The notes beneath the pieces are model-generated. The model was not told the DNA's origin, made no database searches, and saw only the letters and a list, made by a program, of their open reading frames with translations. From contig JAIWNN010000106.1 in assembly GCA_020216805.1 (NCBI GenBank), forward strand, positions 1 to 16,996: a stretch of DNA of 16,996 nt. The letters run 5' to 3'. Each line of letters starts with the position of its first letter. Within the stretch, counting starts at the first letter, position 1. Positions 6,227-14,337 of the stretch are shown one piece after another. The position numbers were made by a program, and so were the translations under genes. This stretch comes from Desulfarculus sp. GTDB lineage: Bacteria; Desulfobacterota; Desulfarculia; Desulfarculales; Desulfarculaceae.

Positions 6227-8095
6227 ATGCGCAAAAGAGGGCTGACTTTCAAGCTATTATTGGGCGGTGCCCTGGCGGTGCTGCTTCCCCTGGCGGTGGT
6301 GGGCGCCTACAACACCTATAAATCCGTGGTCGCCTTGGAGCGCCTGGCCGAGAGCCAGGCCATGGCCCTTTCGGCCAGTTTGGCCGAGCTGACCAACACC
6401 GCCCTGGAGGGCGAGGTGAAGCTGGCCACCAGCCTGGCCACCGTTCCGCGGGCCCGCAAGGCCCTCCAGGCCATCGGTAGCCCGGAGGCGGCCGCGAGCC
6501 AGGCCGAGATGGATGGCTGGCTCACCGACACCAAGGCCAAGCTGGGGGCGGACTACGCGGCCATCCTGGTGGCCGACCTCAATGGCAAGGTGATCGGCGA
6601 CAGCTTCGGCGGCAAAAACAAGGGCACCGACGTGGCCGACCGGGACTATTTCAAGCAGCTCAAGTCCACCGGCAAGACCGTGATCTCCCCACCCCTGCTC
6701 TCGCGCACCACGGGCAAGCCGGCCACGGTGGTGGCGGCTCCGGTCAAGGCCGGGGATGGCGCGCTGCTGGGGGCCTTGATCCTCTCCATCAGCCTGGAAA
6801 ACCTATCCAAAAAGGTGGCTGACACCCGCCTGGGTCAGACCGGCTATCCCTGGATGGTGGATCAGAAGGGGCTGGTGGTGATCCACCCCCAGGCGGAGCA
6901 CATCCTCAAGACCAACCTGACCCAGCAGGCGGGCATGGAGAAGTTCATGCAGCAAATGCTGGCGGGCAAGCCGGGCGTTGGCGGCTACCTATACAATGAC
7001 GTTCCCAAGACCGCCGCCTACGCCCAGATTCCCCTCACCGGCTGGGTGGTGGCCTTTTCCCAGGACAGCGCGGAGCTTTTGGCCCCGGCCACCGAGATCC
7101 GCAACAGCAACATCCTGATCGGGCTAGTGGCCCTGCTGCTGACCATCGCCGTGGTGGCTTATTTCGCCCGCTCGATCACCGGGCCGATCAAGCGGGCGGT
7201 GGTCCAACTGACCGCCGGCTCCGAACAGGTGGCGGGCGCCTCCAGCGAGATCGCCCGCGCCGGGCAGAACCTGGCCGAGGGCACCTCGGCCCAGGCGGCC
7301 TCGGTGGAACAGACCTCGGCCGCGCTGGAGCAACTGACCGCCATGACCCGGCAGAACACCGAGAACGCCCGGCAGGCCGACCTGTTGATGAAGGAGGTGG
7401 GCGAGCTTTCCTCCAAGTCGGGTCAGGCCATGGCCGAGATGGGGCGCTCGATGCAGGAGATATCCGCCTCCGGCCAGGAGATCGGAAAAATCATCAAGCA
7501 AATCGATGAGATCGCCTTTCAGACCAACCTGCTGGCCTTAAACGCGGCGGTGGAGGCGGCCCGGGCGGGCGAGGCCGGGGCCGGTTTCGCGGTGGTGGCC
7601 GAGGAGGTGCGCAACCTGGCCCAGCGCGCCGCCGAGGCGGCCCGCAACACCGCCGAGCTGATCGAGGGCACCACCACCAAGATCGCCCACGGCAACCAAC
7701 TGGCCGCCCGGGTGGAGCAATCCTTCGGCGAGGTCATCGGCAAGGCCGGCAAGGTGGCCGAGCTGGTGGGCGAGATCTCGGCCGCCTCCCAGGAGCAATC
7801 CCAGGGCATCGAGCAGATCAACAAGGCGGTCGGCGAGGTGGACCGGGTGACCCAGACCACCGCCGCCAACGCCGAGGAGTCGGCCTCCGCCGCCCACGAG
7901 TTGTCGTCCCAGGCCGAAATGATCAGGCAGATCGCGGTGGACCTTCAACTGGTGGTCGGCGGGCACGCCCAGGATGGTTCGGGCGCCTTGGCGGGGCTGC
8001 CGGCCGCCAAGTCGCGCCCCGGGCCGAAGCCGGCCCTGCTCACCGCTCCGCCCCGCTCCGCCAGCAAGCCCCAAGGCGAGTTCGAGGACTTCTAG
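6227..8095 (+). CDS. Methyl-accepting chemotaxis protein (Cache-type sensor)
   Basis: A 622-residue chemoreceptor. The first membrane helix is at about 7-27. A periplasmic Cache-like sensor follows (about 30-290), containing the typical [20 protein letters not shown] and [16 protein letters not shown] segments. The second membrane helix is at about 295-314. The cytoplasmic signalling domain has the conserved hairpin tip [20 protein letters not shown] from about 428. Only [11 protein letters not shown], the start of a HAMP, follows the second helix; a full HAMP of about 50 residues is not evident. The C-terminus ends EFEDF after a flexible Pro/Ala/Lys-rich tail, matching the x-aromatic-x-x-aromatic CheR-docking pattern. 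The start at 6227 is chosen for GGGAGA 7 nt upstream. No che genes are adjacent. The ligand is unknown. Confidence 0.94.
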   Translation: MRKRGLTFKLLLGGALAVLLPLAVVGAYNTYKSVVALERLAESQAMALSASLAELTNTALEGEVKLATSLATVPRARKALQAIGSPEAAASQAEMDGWLTDTKAKLGADYAAILVADLNGKVIGDSFGGKNKGTDVADRDYFKQLKSTGKTVISPPLLSRTTGKPATVVAAPVKAGDGALLGALILSISLENLSKKVADTRLGQTGYPWMVDQKGLVVIHPQAEHILKTNLTQQAGMEKFMQQMLAGKPGVGGYLYNDVPKTAAYAQIPLTGWVVAFSQDSAELLAPATEIRNSNILIGLVALLLTIAVVAYFARSITGPIKRAVVQLTAGSEQVAGASSEIARAGQNLAEGTSAQAASVEQTSAALEQLTAMTRQNTENARQADLLMKEVGELSSKSGQAMAEMGRSMQEISASGQEIGKIIKQIDEIAFQTNLLALNAAVEAARAGEAGAGFAVVAEEVRNLAQRAAEAARNTAELIEGTTTKIAHGNQLAARVEQSFGEVIGKAGKVAELVGEISAASQEQSQGIEQINKAVGEVDRVTQTTAANAEESASAAHELSSQAEMIRQIAVDLQLVVGGHAQDGSGALAGLPAAKSRPGPKPALLTAPPRSASKPQGEFEDF

Positions 8096-8117
8096 AACGA
8101 TCCGCGCCGATCCGCGT

Positions 8118-8145
8118 CACGGGGCGTCTGGTTCGACGCCCCGTG
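8118..8145. terminator. Strong hairpin terminator between convergent genes
   Basis: CACGGGGCGTC and GACGCCCCGTG form a perfect 11-bp GC-rich stem around a 6-nt loop, starting 22 nt after the chemoreceptor stop. A short GCGTTT follows on the plus strand. It also lies 37 nt past the stop of the opposing LOG-like gene, so it can terminate both. Confidence 0.7.
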
Positions 8146-8182
8146 GCGTTTGCCGGGGGCCGGGAGCGAACCCGGGCCAGCC

Positions 8183-8647
8183 TCAGGGGTGCAGACGGTC
8201 CAGCAACAGTTCCACCGCCTCCTCGGGGCCGGCGGCCTCGGGCACCCCGGGAAGCTCCCAGGTGCCCAGCCCCACCACCGGGCGTCCCAGCTTGAGGGCG
8301 TGGCCGATTTCGCTCAGGGTGCCGCCCCCGCCGCTGATAGCGATGACCCCCAGGCCGGTTTGCACCACCAACACGTTGCGGGCCTGGCCCAGGCCGCTGG
8401 GGATCACCACCCGGCACCAGGGATTGGCCTGGTCGGGGTCGGAGCCGGGCAGGATGCCCACGCTGAGGCCCCCGGCCTGGGCGCAGCCCATGGCGGCGGC
8501 CTCCATCACCCCGCCCAGCCCGCCGCAGACCACCCCATAGCCCTGCAGGGCCAGGAGTCGGCCCACCACGTGAGCCCACTGCCAGGGCGGGCCGCTGGCG
8601 TTGCCGGCGCCGATGACGCTGACCAGACGTGCGCGTGGGATGGCCAT
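8183..8647 (-). CDS. TIGR00725/LOG-like Rossmann-fold nucleotide-binding protein
   Basis: A 154-residue SLOG-superfamily protein, close to the TIGR00725 group related to LOG ('lysine decarboxylase-like') and MoCo-carrier-like proteins. Recognisable parts are VSVIGAGNASG (9-19), CGGLGGVMEAAAMGCAQAGG (41-60), VGILPGSDPDQANP (63-76), the GLGQARNVLVV helix and SGGGGTLSEIGHALKLGRPV (105-124), the counterpart of the LOG PGGxGTxxE motif. Family members bind nucleotides or phosphoribosyl groups; the exact reaction is not known for this branch. The ATG at 8647 is chosen because GGGAGGTG lies directly upstream, better than the longer frame starting at 8692. It is the last gene of the minus cluster, 49 nt after pcm, and ends before the strong hairpin. 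Confidence 0.85.
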   Translation of the reverse strand: MAIPRARLVSVIGAGNASGPPWQWAHVVGRLLALQGYGVVCGGLGGVMEAAAMGCAQAGGLSVGILPGSDPDQANPWCRVVIPSGLGQARNVLVVQTGLGVIAISGGGGTLSEIGHALKLGRPVVGLGTWELPGVPEAAGPEEAVELLLDRLHP

Positions 8648-8696
8648 GACACCTCCCGCTGCCAGGGGGTGGGCGTCCGGCCCGCCGCGCAAATGG

Positions 8697-9344
8697 CTAC
8701 CAGCCGTATTCGCCCACCAGGTCCACGAATCGGCAACCGCCCAGGTCCTCTTCCACGTACTGGTTGCCCCGGCGGGTGACCCGGTAGAGGGTTTGCAGGC
8801 TGCGACCGCCCACCGGCACCACCAGGCGTCCGCCCTCGGCCAACTGCTCCAGGAGCGGACGGGGCAGGCTGGGCCCGCCGGCGGTGACGATGATGGCGTC
8901 GTAGGGGGCCTCGGCCGGCCAGCCCTTGCTGCCGTCGCCCACCACCAGGTTGACGTTGAAGATCTTGATTTTCTCTAAGACCCGCTGCGCCCGGCGGCTC
9001 AGCTCCAGGATGCGCTCCACCGAGTAGACCCAGTCGCAGAGCCGGGCCAGGATGGCGGTCTGGTAGCCGCTGCCGGTGCCGATCTCCAGCACCTTCTCCC
9101 GCCCGGTCAGGCCCAGGGCGTCGGTCATCAGGGCCACCATGTAGGGCTGGCTGATGGTCTGGCCCTCGCCGATGCTCAAGGGGTGGTCGTTGTAGGCCTG
9201 GCTCATCAGGGCCTCGTCCACGAACAGGTGGCGCGGGATCTCCTGCATCACCTGAAGCAGGCGCGGGTCGCGGATGCCCCGCGCGGCGATCTGCTCCTGC
9301 ACCATCCGCCGCCGGGCCACGGCGTAATCGTTGAAATCGGGCAT
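8697..9344 (-). CDS. pcm: Protein-L-isoaspartate O-methyltransferase
   Basis: A 215-residue enzyme that methylates L-isoaspartyl residues in damaged proteins with S-adenosylmethionine, starting their repair in the cytoplasm. Diagnostic sequences are PRHLFVDEALMSQAYNDHPL (37-56), LSIGEGQTISQPYMVALM (56-73), motif I VLEIGTGSGYQTAILA (85-100), VYSVER (106-111), GDGSKGWP (136-143) and PYDAIIVTAG (147-156). Its length is normal. The ATG at 9344 is preceded by GGAGG about 8 nt upstream; the frame continues far upstream only as an out-of-phase shadow of the formyltransferase gene. It sits between the formyltransferase (77 nt upstream) and the LOG-like gene (49 nt downstream) in a likely operon. The surE partner often found beside pcm is absent here. 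Confidence 0.96.
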   Translation of the reverse strand: MPDFNDYAVARRRMVQEQIAARGIRDPRLLQVMQEIPRHLFVDEALMSQAYNDHPLSIGEGQTISQPYMVALMTDALGLTGREKVLEIGTGSGYQTAILARLCDWVYSVERILELSRRAQRVLEKIKIFNVNLVVGDGSKGWPAEAPYDAIIVTAGGPSLPRPLLEQLAEGGRLVVPVGGRSLQTLYRVTRRGNQYVEEDLGGCRFVDLVGEYGW

Positions 9345-9421
9345 GGGTGCGTTTCCTCCCGAGGGCATTCTATCAGTCCCAGGCGCGGGGCGGGAGGGGT
9401 TTTCGCCAGCATGGGGACCGG

Positions 9422-10207
9422 TTAGAGCTCGGAGAGCCGCACCCCGGCCGGTCGCGGGCGTCCGTCCAGGGCCGCCACCCCGGCGGGGGTGATGGTCAGC
9501 CGTCCCTGGGCCATCAGCTCGATGGTGAGCGGAAAGATGGCCCAGTCCCCGCGCTCTTTCAGGCGCTCCTGGTGGTCGTCGGCCACCTGGCGCAGGCGGG
9601 GGGGATCGGCCAGGAGCTCGGGCAGGGGCGCTGGCAGCTCCACCGGCAGGGGGTCGCTGACCAGCAGCAGGGGGCCGGTGTCCACCCCCCGGTCGATCCA
9701 GAGGGTGGAGGCCCGCAGCTCGGTCTGCCCGGCGGCGATGGCGTCCAGCACCGCGTCGTCGCCCACGAAACGCCGCCGGCCCCGGGCGTCGGTCAGGGAG
9801 AGGTCGGCCGGGTGGACGTTGACCCCCCGGGGCAGGGTCAGGTAGCTCATGTAGCCGCCCAGGGCGATCAGGTCCACCCCGAAGGCGCGCACCAGGCGGC
9901 GGGCCACCTGGTCGTAGGCCCGGCGGGCGGCCCGGCCGGCCGGGCTCACGGGGGTCCGGGGCAGGCCGCGCAGGGCGTGGAAGCGGCGCACATCGTAGGA
10001 GAAATAGGGCAGGCCGTACTGGTGGGCGATCTTCTCGCCCTGGCAGTGGCCGTCGGCGCGGTCGCTGAAGATGAACGCCACCTCGTAGGCGGACGAGCCC
10101 CGCTCCAAGAGGCGGCGGATGTTGCTGCCGCTGCCGCTCATGAAGGCGGCCACCCGGAGCGGGCGTCCGGCGGAGGCGGGGTCGAAGGCGAAAGACCGGC
10201 TGGGCAT
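9422..10207 (-). CDS. Divergent PurN-like formyltransferase
   Basis: A 261-residue protein of the 10-formyl-tetrahydrofolate-dependent formyltransferase fold. The N-terminal loop VAAFMSGSGSNIRRLL (19-34) matches the PurN phosphate-binding loop. The catalytic triad is kept as Asn130 and His132 in VNVHP and Asp176 in VDTGPLLL. Against PurN (about 200-210 residues), it has a longer segment at about 72-105. The usual HPSLLPxFxG motif is replaced by HPADLSLTDARGRRRFVGDD, and there is an extra C-terminal region of roughly 60 residues. The start at 10207 has GAGGAC about 5 nt upstream. It is first in the likely operon with pcm and the LOG-like gene, and no other pur genes are nearby. It may be a real glycinamide ribonucleotide formyltransferase or a specialised paralogue; I cannot decide. 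Confidence 0.75.
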   Translation of the reverse strand: MPSRSFAFDPASAGRPLRVAAFMSGSGSNIRRLLERGSSAYEVAFIFSDRADGHCQGEKIAHQYGLPYFSYDVRRFHALRGLPRTPVSPAGRAARRAYDQVARRLVRAFGVDLIALGGYMSYLTLPRGVNVHPADLSLTDARGRRRFVGDDAVLDAIAAGQTELRASTLWIDRGVDTGPLLLVSDPLPVELPAPLPELLADPPRLRQVADDHQERLKERGDWAIFPLTIELMAQGRLTITPAGVAALDGRPRPAGVRLSEL

Positions 10208-10355
10208 GGTGTCCTCGGCTTGGGCCGGCCAGCGCGGGAGCCGGCGGGCGAAGTTGGGCCTTCATCCTGGCACAGAGCGGCCGGGCTGACAAGCCCCCGC
10301 CCCCGTGGCCCGCGATTCCGGACCCCGGCTTAGTTTGTCAACCGGGCGGCTTTCC

Positions 10356-10385
10356 TTGACAGCCCCGGCCGCCAGCCCCTACAAT
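10356..10385 (+). promoter_or_regulatory. Sigma70-type promoter of ahbB-hemL
   Basis: A perfect TTGACA (10356-10361) and TACAAT (10380-10385) are separated by 18 nt. The predicted transcription start is about 10392, just before the Shine-Dalgarno of ahbB, so the leader is only about 12 nt. This supports the GTG start at 10404. A second TTGACA on the minus strand (10336-10341) could be the -35 of the divergent formyltransferase gene, but its -10 is poor. Confidence 0.75.
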
Positions 10386-10403
10386 CCAGCCACGGGAGAG
10401 ATT

Positions 10404-10877
10404 GTGAAGATAGACGCGATCGACAAGCGCATCATCGCCCGCTTGCAGGGCGACCTGCCCCTGACCCCCCGGCCCTTCGCCGCCCTGGCCGCCGAGCTGG
10501 AGCTGGGCGAGGCCGAGGTGGTGGCCCGCGTCGCCCGCCTGGCCGCGACCAAGGTCATGCGCCGCTTCGGGGCCACCCTACGCCACCAGCAGTCGGGTTT
10601 TCCGGCCAACGTCATGGTGGCCTGGCAGGTGCCCGAGGACCAGGTGGAGCGGGTGGGCGAGGTCCTGGCCTCCTTCCGCCAGGTGAGCCACTGCTATTGG
10701 CGGCGACCCTGCCAGGGCTTCGCCTACAACCTCTACTCCATGGTCCACGGCCAGAGCCGCGAGCAGTGCCGCCAGGTGGTGGAGGAGATGGCCCGGGCGG
10801 CGGGCGTGGGGCCCGAGTTCTATGCGCTCTTGTTCTCGGTGGAGGAGCTAAAAAAGACCTCCATGCAGTATTATTGA
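10404..10877 (+). CDS. ahbB: Siroheme decarboxylase subunit (AhbB-type, AsnC/Lrp-like)
   Basis: A 157-residue protein with an AsnC-like winged-helix N-terminus (1-60) and an Lrp-like C-terminal domain. In this branch it forms the siroheme decarboxylase that makes 12,18-didecarboxysiroheme in the alternative heme pathway. Typical sequences are [20 protein letters not shown] (53-72), the [20 protein letters not shown] region (94-113) with HG following, and the terminal [10 protein letters not shown]. The start is a GTG at 10404, with GGAG 5 nt upstream and a promoter just before it; longer upstream frames would begin inside the promoter. It precedes hemL by 113 nt, linking an early and a late step of tetrapyrrole synthesis. 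The partner subunit AhbA is not in the window. Assignment to AhbB over AhbA rests on the RRFGA and RP...YNL motifs; a regulatory AsnC role is the alternative. Confidence 0.85.
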   Translation: MKIDAIDKRIIARLQGDLPLTPRPFAALAAELELGEAEVVARVARLAATKVMRRFGATLRHQQSGFPANVMVAWQVPEDQVERVGEVLASFRQVSHCYWRRPCQGFAYNLYSMVHGQSREQCRQVVEEMARAAGVGPEFYALLFSVEELKKTSMQYY

Positions 10878-10906
10878 GGGCTTGGACAGGTGCCGCCCTC
10901 CCCGCG

Positions 10907-10935
10907 CGATCGGCCCAACCTTGGCGGCCAGATCG
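10907..10935 (+). promoter_or_regulatory. Hairpin in the ahbB-hemL intergenic leader
   Basis: CGATC-GGCC pairs with GGCC-A-GATCG (9 bp with one bulged A). Further on, GCGGAC (10944-10949) can pair with GTCCGC (10970-10975), right before the GAGGAG site of hemL. These could stabilise message ends or tune hemL translation. No tract of T follows, so it is not a clear terminator. Confidence 0.3.
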
Positions 10936-10990
10936 GGGCGGGGGCGGACGTGCGCGCGGCAACCCCCCGGTCCGCGAGGAGAAACAGTCG

Positions 10991-12274
<1,284 letters not shown>

Positions 12275-12288
12275 CTGTTAACCACGCA

Positions 12289-12329
12289 ATCGGCCCGGAG
12301 TCCCCAGGCGGGGCTCCGGGCCGATTTTT
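12289..12329 (+). terminator. Rho-independent terminator after hemL
   Basis: ATCGGCCCGGAG pairs perfectly with CTCCGGGCCGAT. Inside it, CCCC pairs with GGGG around AGGC, and a run of five T follows. This is a textbook intrinsic terminator for the ahbB-hemL transcript. It also separates it from the convergent zinc-ribbon gene. Confidence 0.95.
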
Positions 12330-12396
12330 GGCTGGGGCGGAAGAGTTGGCGCGGTCCGAGCGCCTGATCCCGGCGACCGCCGGGAGGCTAGTGGGC

Positions 12397-12621
12397 TCAG
12401 GAGAAGCCGCCGGAGCCGCAGGAGTGGCCCCCGCCGCCGCCGGCCAGCGCGCCCAGGCTGGCCCCGCCGCCCTGGCCGCCGCTCTTGGCGAAGCAGGAGA
12501 GCTGGCGCTCCACCTGGGGCGAGTCGCAATCAGGGCACCGCGGCGGGGTGTCGTCGCCGGCGAAGTGCAGGTATTCAAAGCCGTTGCCGCAGGCGGAGCA
12601 CTTGTATTCGTAGATCGGCAT
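12397..12621 (-). CDS. FmdB-type zinc ribbon protein
   Basis: A 74-residue protein starting MPIYEYKCSACGNGFE, the signature of the FmdB/CxxC_CXXC_SSSS putative regulatory family. Two CxxC pairs (CSAC at 8-11 and CPDC at 29-32) can bind one zinc. After the ribbon (about 1-42) comes a Gly/Ser-rich tail with one more Cys and His, as is common in this family. The function is not established; a role in transcription or in metalloenzyme expression has been proposed. The ATG at 12621 has GGAGG 7 nt upstream, and a TTGACA/TAATCT promoter lies just before that. It converges on hemL. Confidence 0.85.
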   Translation of the reverse strand: MPIYEYKCSACGNGFEYLHFAGDDTPPRCPDCDSPQVERQLSCFAKSGGQGGGASLGALAGGGGGHSCGSGGFS

Positions 12622-12642
12622 GTCTGACCTCCCCGTCCATGG

Positions 12643-12663
12643 CTAATCTCGATAGAAGATTAG
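12643..12663. promoter_or_regulatory. Dyad overlapping the zinc-ribbon promoter -10
   Basis: CTAATC and GATTAG form an inverted repeat (extendable by one T/A pair) around a short loop. It covers the -10 box and the predicted start of the zinc-ribbon gene transcript. It could be an operator or a 5'-end hairpin. Confidence 0.3.
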
Positions 12664-12684
12664 GCCGCGGGGCGGGAATGTCAA
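12657..12684 (-). promoter_or_regulatory. Promoter of the zinc-ribbon gene
   Basis: On the minus strand, TTGACA (12679-12684) is 16 nt from TAATCT (12657-12662), pointing to the start at 12621. The predicted leader is about 30 nt. The perfect -35 in a GC-rich setting makes it credible. Confidence 0.55.
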
Positions 12685-12732
12685 GCCGGGCCTGGTCCCG
12701 GCCGGCCAACCGGCGAGGGCCGGGCTTGCGCC

Positions 12733-13386
12733 TCACCAGTGCAGCTTGGAGCCCTGGAGCCGGGGCAGCAGCAGGGCGCAGGCCGCCACCCCGGCCATGG
12801 CCAGGGCCGCCTCCGGGAAAAGGCCCAGCACCACGCTGGCGTAGGAGTCCAGCAAGGCCCAGGCGATGGGGATCAGGAGCAGGCCCAGGGGGACCGGCCG
12901 CCGGGTCCAGAGCAGCAGGCCGAAGGTCAGCAAGGCGGTGGGGGTGGGGAAAAGGCCCACCAGGGGCAGGCGGGGCCAGGCCAGGCCCTGCCAGATATCC
13001 AGGAGCGGCAGCATGATCAGGCCGTAGACCAGGATCACGGCCCCGGTCACCCCCTGGCCGTCGCGCCGGGGCCAGAACCCCGGCCCCGCGCCCGGCCACA
13101 GGCCCCAGGCCAGGAACGCGACGCCCTGGAGCGCGCACAACCAACCGAAAACCTTGGCCATGGGGTTGATCTCCCCCAGGAAGCGCCCGAGGAAGCCCAG
13201 GCCCCCGGCCAGCCAGAAAAGGCCCAGGAGCAGGGCCACCAGGCGGTCGGTCCCGGCGCGGCCGCTCCAGGCCAGCCAGACGGCCAGCCCGGCCAGGGCC
13301 AGGGCCAGCCACTGCCAGGGCAGCCAGGCCTGGTTGCAGGCCGCGATGGCGGAGAGATGGCGCTCCAGGCTCAAGGCCGGCGGCAT
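12733..13386 (-). CDS. Multi-pass membrane protein, DUF6064-like
   Basis: A 217-residue integral membrane protein with about six or seven hydrophobic helices (roughly 22-41, 49-67, 79-97, 113-131, 145-161, 165-190 and 193-210). The N-terminal CNQAWLPWQW segment and the loop FLGEINPMAKVFGWLCALQG, with its INP motif, resemble the uncharacterised DUF6064 family as I recall it. No catalytic or transport signature is visible. A short, polar Gly/Arg/Asp-containing loop near 100-112 is the largest hydrophilic stretch. The ATG at 13386 has AGGA about 5 nt upstream. It follows the RmlC-like gene by 39 nt in the same direction and is probably co-transcribed, but I see no functional link. Confidence 0.75.
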   Translation of the reverse strand: MPPALSLERHLSAIAACNQAWLPWQWLALALAGLAVWLAWSGRAGTDRLVALLLGLFWLAGGLGFLGRFLGEINPMAKVFGWLCALQGVAFLAWGLWPGAGPGFWPRRDGQGVTGAVILVYGLIMLPLLDIWQGLAWPRLPLVGLFPTPTALLTFGLLLWTRRPVPLGLLLIPIAWALLDSYASVVLGLFPEAALAMAGVAACALLLPRLQGSKLHW

Positions 13387-13425
13387 GATGGTCCTGCCCA
13401 GGACGGCGGTGGGGGTGAGCCTGGT

Positions 13426-13887
13426 CTAACCGTCCTTGCGGCTCCAGTCGTAGGGGATGTGGCTCTGGTGGGCGTCCAGGCGGTGCTCGTCCGGATCGCG
13501 GTGGTCATAGGGCCGGGTGACGGTGTTGATGATCAGGGCCTCCTCGAGGCTGACGCACTTCCAGCCGTGGTAGACCAGGGGCGGAATCTGCACCAGCAAG
13601 GGGTGGTGGACCCCCATGAAGAACTGGTTGATCTGGCCGTAGGTCTCCGAGTCGGCCCGGTCGTCGTAGAGGGCCAGCTTGATCATGCCGTGGACGCAGA
13701 CCACGTTGTCGGTCTGGAGCTGGTGCAGGTGCCAGGCCTTGACCACCCCGGGCAGGGTGCTGGTCAGGTAAACTTGGCCGAAGCCCATGAAAATCTCGTC
13801 GTCGGCCCGCAGCATCTCCATCAGCCGGCCGCGTTCGTCGGGTATCACCTTGAGCTGTTTGACCCTGACTCCGGCGATCAGATCCAT
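13426..13887 (-). CDS. RmlC-type cupin, dTDP-sugar 3,5-epimerase family
   Basis: A 153-residue cupin of the dTDP-4-dehydrorhamnose 3,5-epimerase family. Recognisable segments are DERGRLMEMLR (17-27), GFGQVYLTSTLPGVVKAWHL (35-54) with the active-site-region His53 and His55, VVCVHGMIKLALYDDR (62-77), VQIPPLVYHGWKC (99-111) and RPYDHRDPDEHR (125-136). It is shorter than typical RmlC (about 180 residues), with a truncated C-terminus. Similar short members are common in nucleotide-sugar clusters, but no rml genes are beside it, so its substrate is open. The ATG at 13887 has AGGAG 8 nt upstream; the long upstream frame to 14157 has no such signal. A strong hairpin (13903-13934) lies directly before that ribosome binding site in the predicted leader. 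Confidence 0.8.
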   Translation of the reverse strand: MDLIAGVRVKQLKVIPDERGRLMEMLRADDEIFMGFGQVYLTSTLPGVVKAWHLHQLQTDNVVCVHGMIKLALYDDRADSETYGQINQFFMGVHHPLLVQIPPLVYHGWKCVSLEEALIINTVTRPYDHRDPDEHRLDAHQSHIPYDWSRKDG

Positions 13888-13902
13888 GCTTCGACTCCTT
13901 GG

Positions 13903-13934
13903 CCGGCGCCGCTCCCGGTGGGGCGCGGCGCCGG
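13903..13934. terminator. Hairpin beside the RmlC-like ribosome binding site
   Basis: CCGGCGCCG and CGGCGCCGG form a perfect 9-bp stem. On the plus strand TTTGATTTTT follows, giving the look of an intrinsic terminator for rightward (antisense) transcription. On the minus strand it would fold in the leader, just before AGGAG of the RmlC-like gene. Confidence 0.4.
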
Positions 13935-14007
13935 GTTTGATTTTTGGTCCCGGGGGCGCGGGATCGTGCCCGAGGCGGCTCATCCGCGCCTCTTCCCGCA
14001 AGATCCG

Positions 14008-14016
14008 TTTATAACA
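14008..14016 (-). promoter_or_regulatory. Extended -10 element for the RmlC-like gene
   Basis: TGT-TATAAA on the minus strand matches an extended -10 (TGnTATAAT-like) in GC-rich surroundings, about 120 nt before the RmlC-like start. No good -35 is seen. Confidence 0.3.
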
Positions 14017-14110
14017 GACCGGGGCGCGGGGCGGCCAGGTAATCTTGGCCAGCCATGGACAACCGCCGTGGCGCCCACCCCCGACCACGGAAACGGGCCG
14101 GGCGAAAAAC

Positions 14111-14140
14111 TTGGCGCGAAACCGGCGCATGGGATAAAAT
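14111..14140 (+). promoter_or_regulatory. Possible promoter of the hybrid kinase gene
   Basis: TTGGCG (14111-14116) and TAAAAT (14135-14140) are separated by 18 nt in the only AT-rich patch of the gap. They point to the kinase start about 200 nt downstream, giving a leader near 190 nt. Confidence 0.35.
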
Positions 14141-14154
14141 TTATTAAAATATAA

Positions 14155-14171
14155 CAAGGCGATGTGCCTTG
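14155..14171 (-). terminator. Small hairpin with T-rich tail on the minus strand
   Basis: CAAGGC and GCCTTG pair around five bases. Reading leftward, TTATATTTT follows, so it resembles an intrinsic terminator for antisense transcription out of the kinase gene. On the plus strand it would be a hairpin near the 5' end of the kinase transcript. Confidence 0.35.
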
Positions 14172-14337
14172 CGGACTATATCCGCCGCCAGCGCTGTCGT
14201 CGCCATCTCCCCGGACCTTTTACGACCGCCAAAGCCTGCCCGCCGCGAATCGGTCCCTGGCCAAGGCCATCGCTTACCAGGCCCCTGGGCTCGATCGACA
14301 CCCCTGGCATTCCCCTTGGAGGGGGCGAACGGTTGGC

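Larger units (their letters stand above)
13888..14337. other. 450-nt gene-free region between divergent genes
   Basis: No gene is supported between the divergent RmlC-like and kinase genes. It holds two outward-facing promoter-like signals and two hairpins (each annotated separately), and an AT-rich patch at 14131-14155. Frames reaching into it from both genes lack start signals. Confidence 0.6.

Noticed and set aside
9347..10333. Plus-strand open frame of 328 codons over the formyltransferase gene.
   Set aside because: Shadow frame, while the minus-strand frame has clear formyltransferase motifs and a Shine-Dalgarno site.
12739..14154. Plus-strand open frame of 471 codons across the DUF6064-like and RmlC-like genes.
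   Set aside because: It is antisense to two recognisable proteins and has shadow-type composition.
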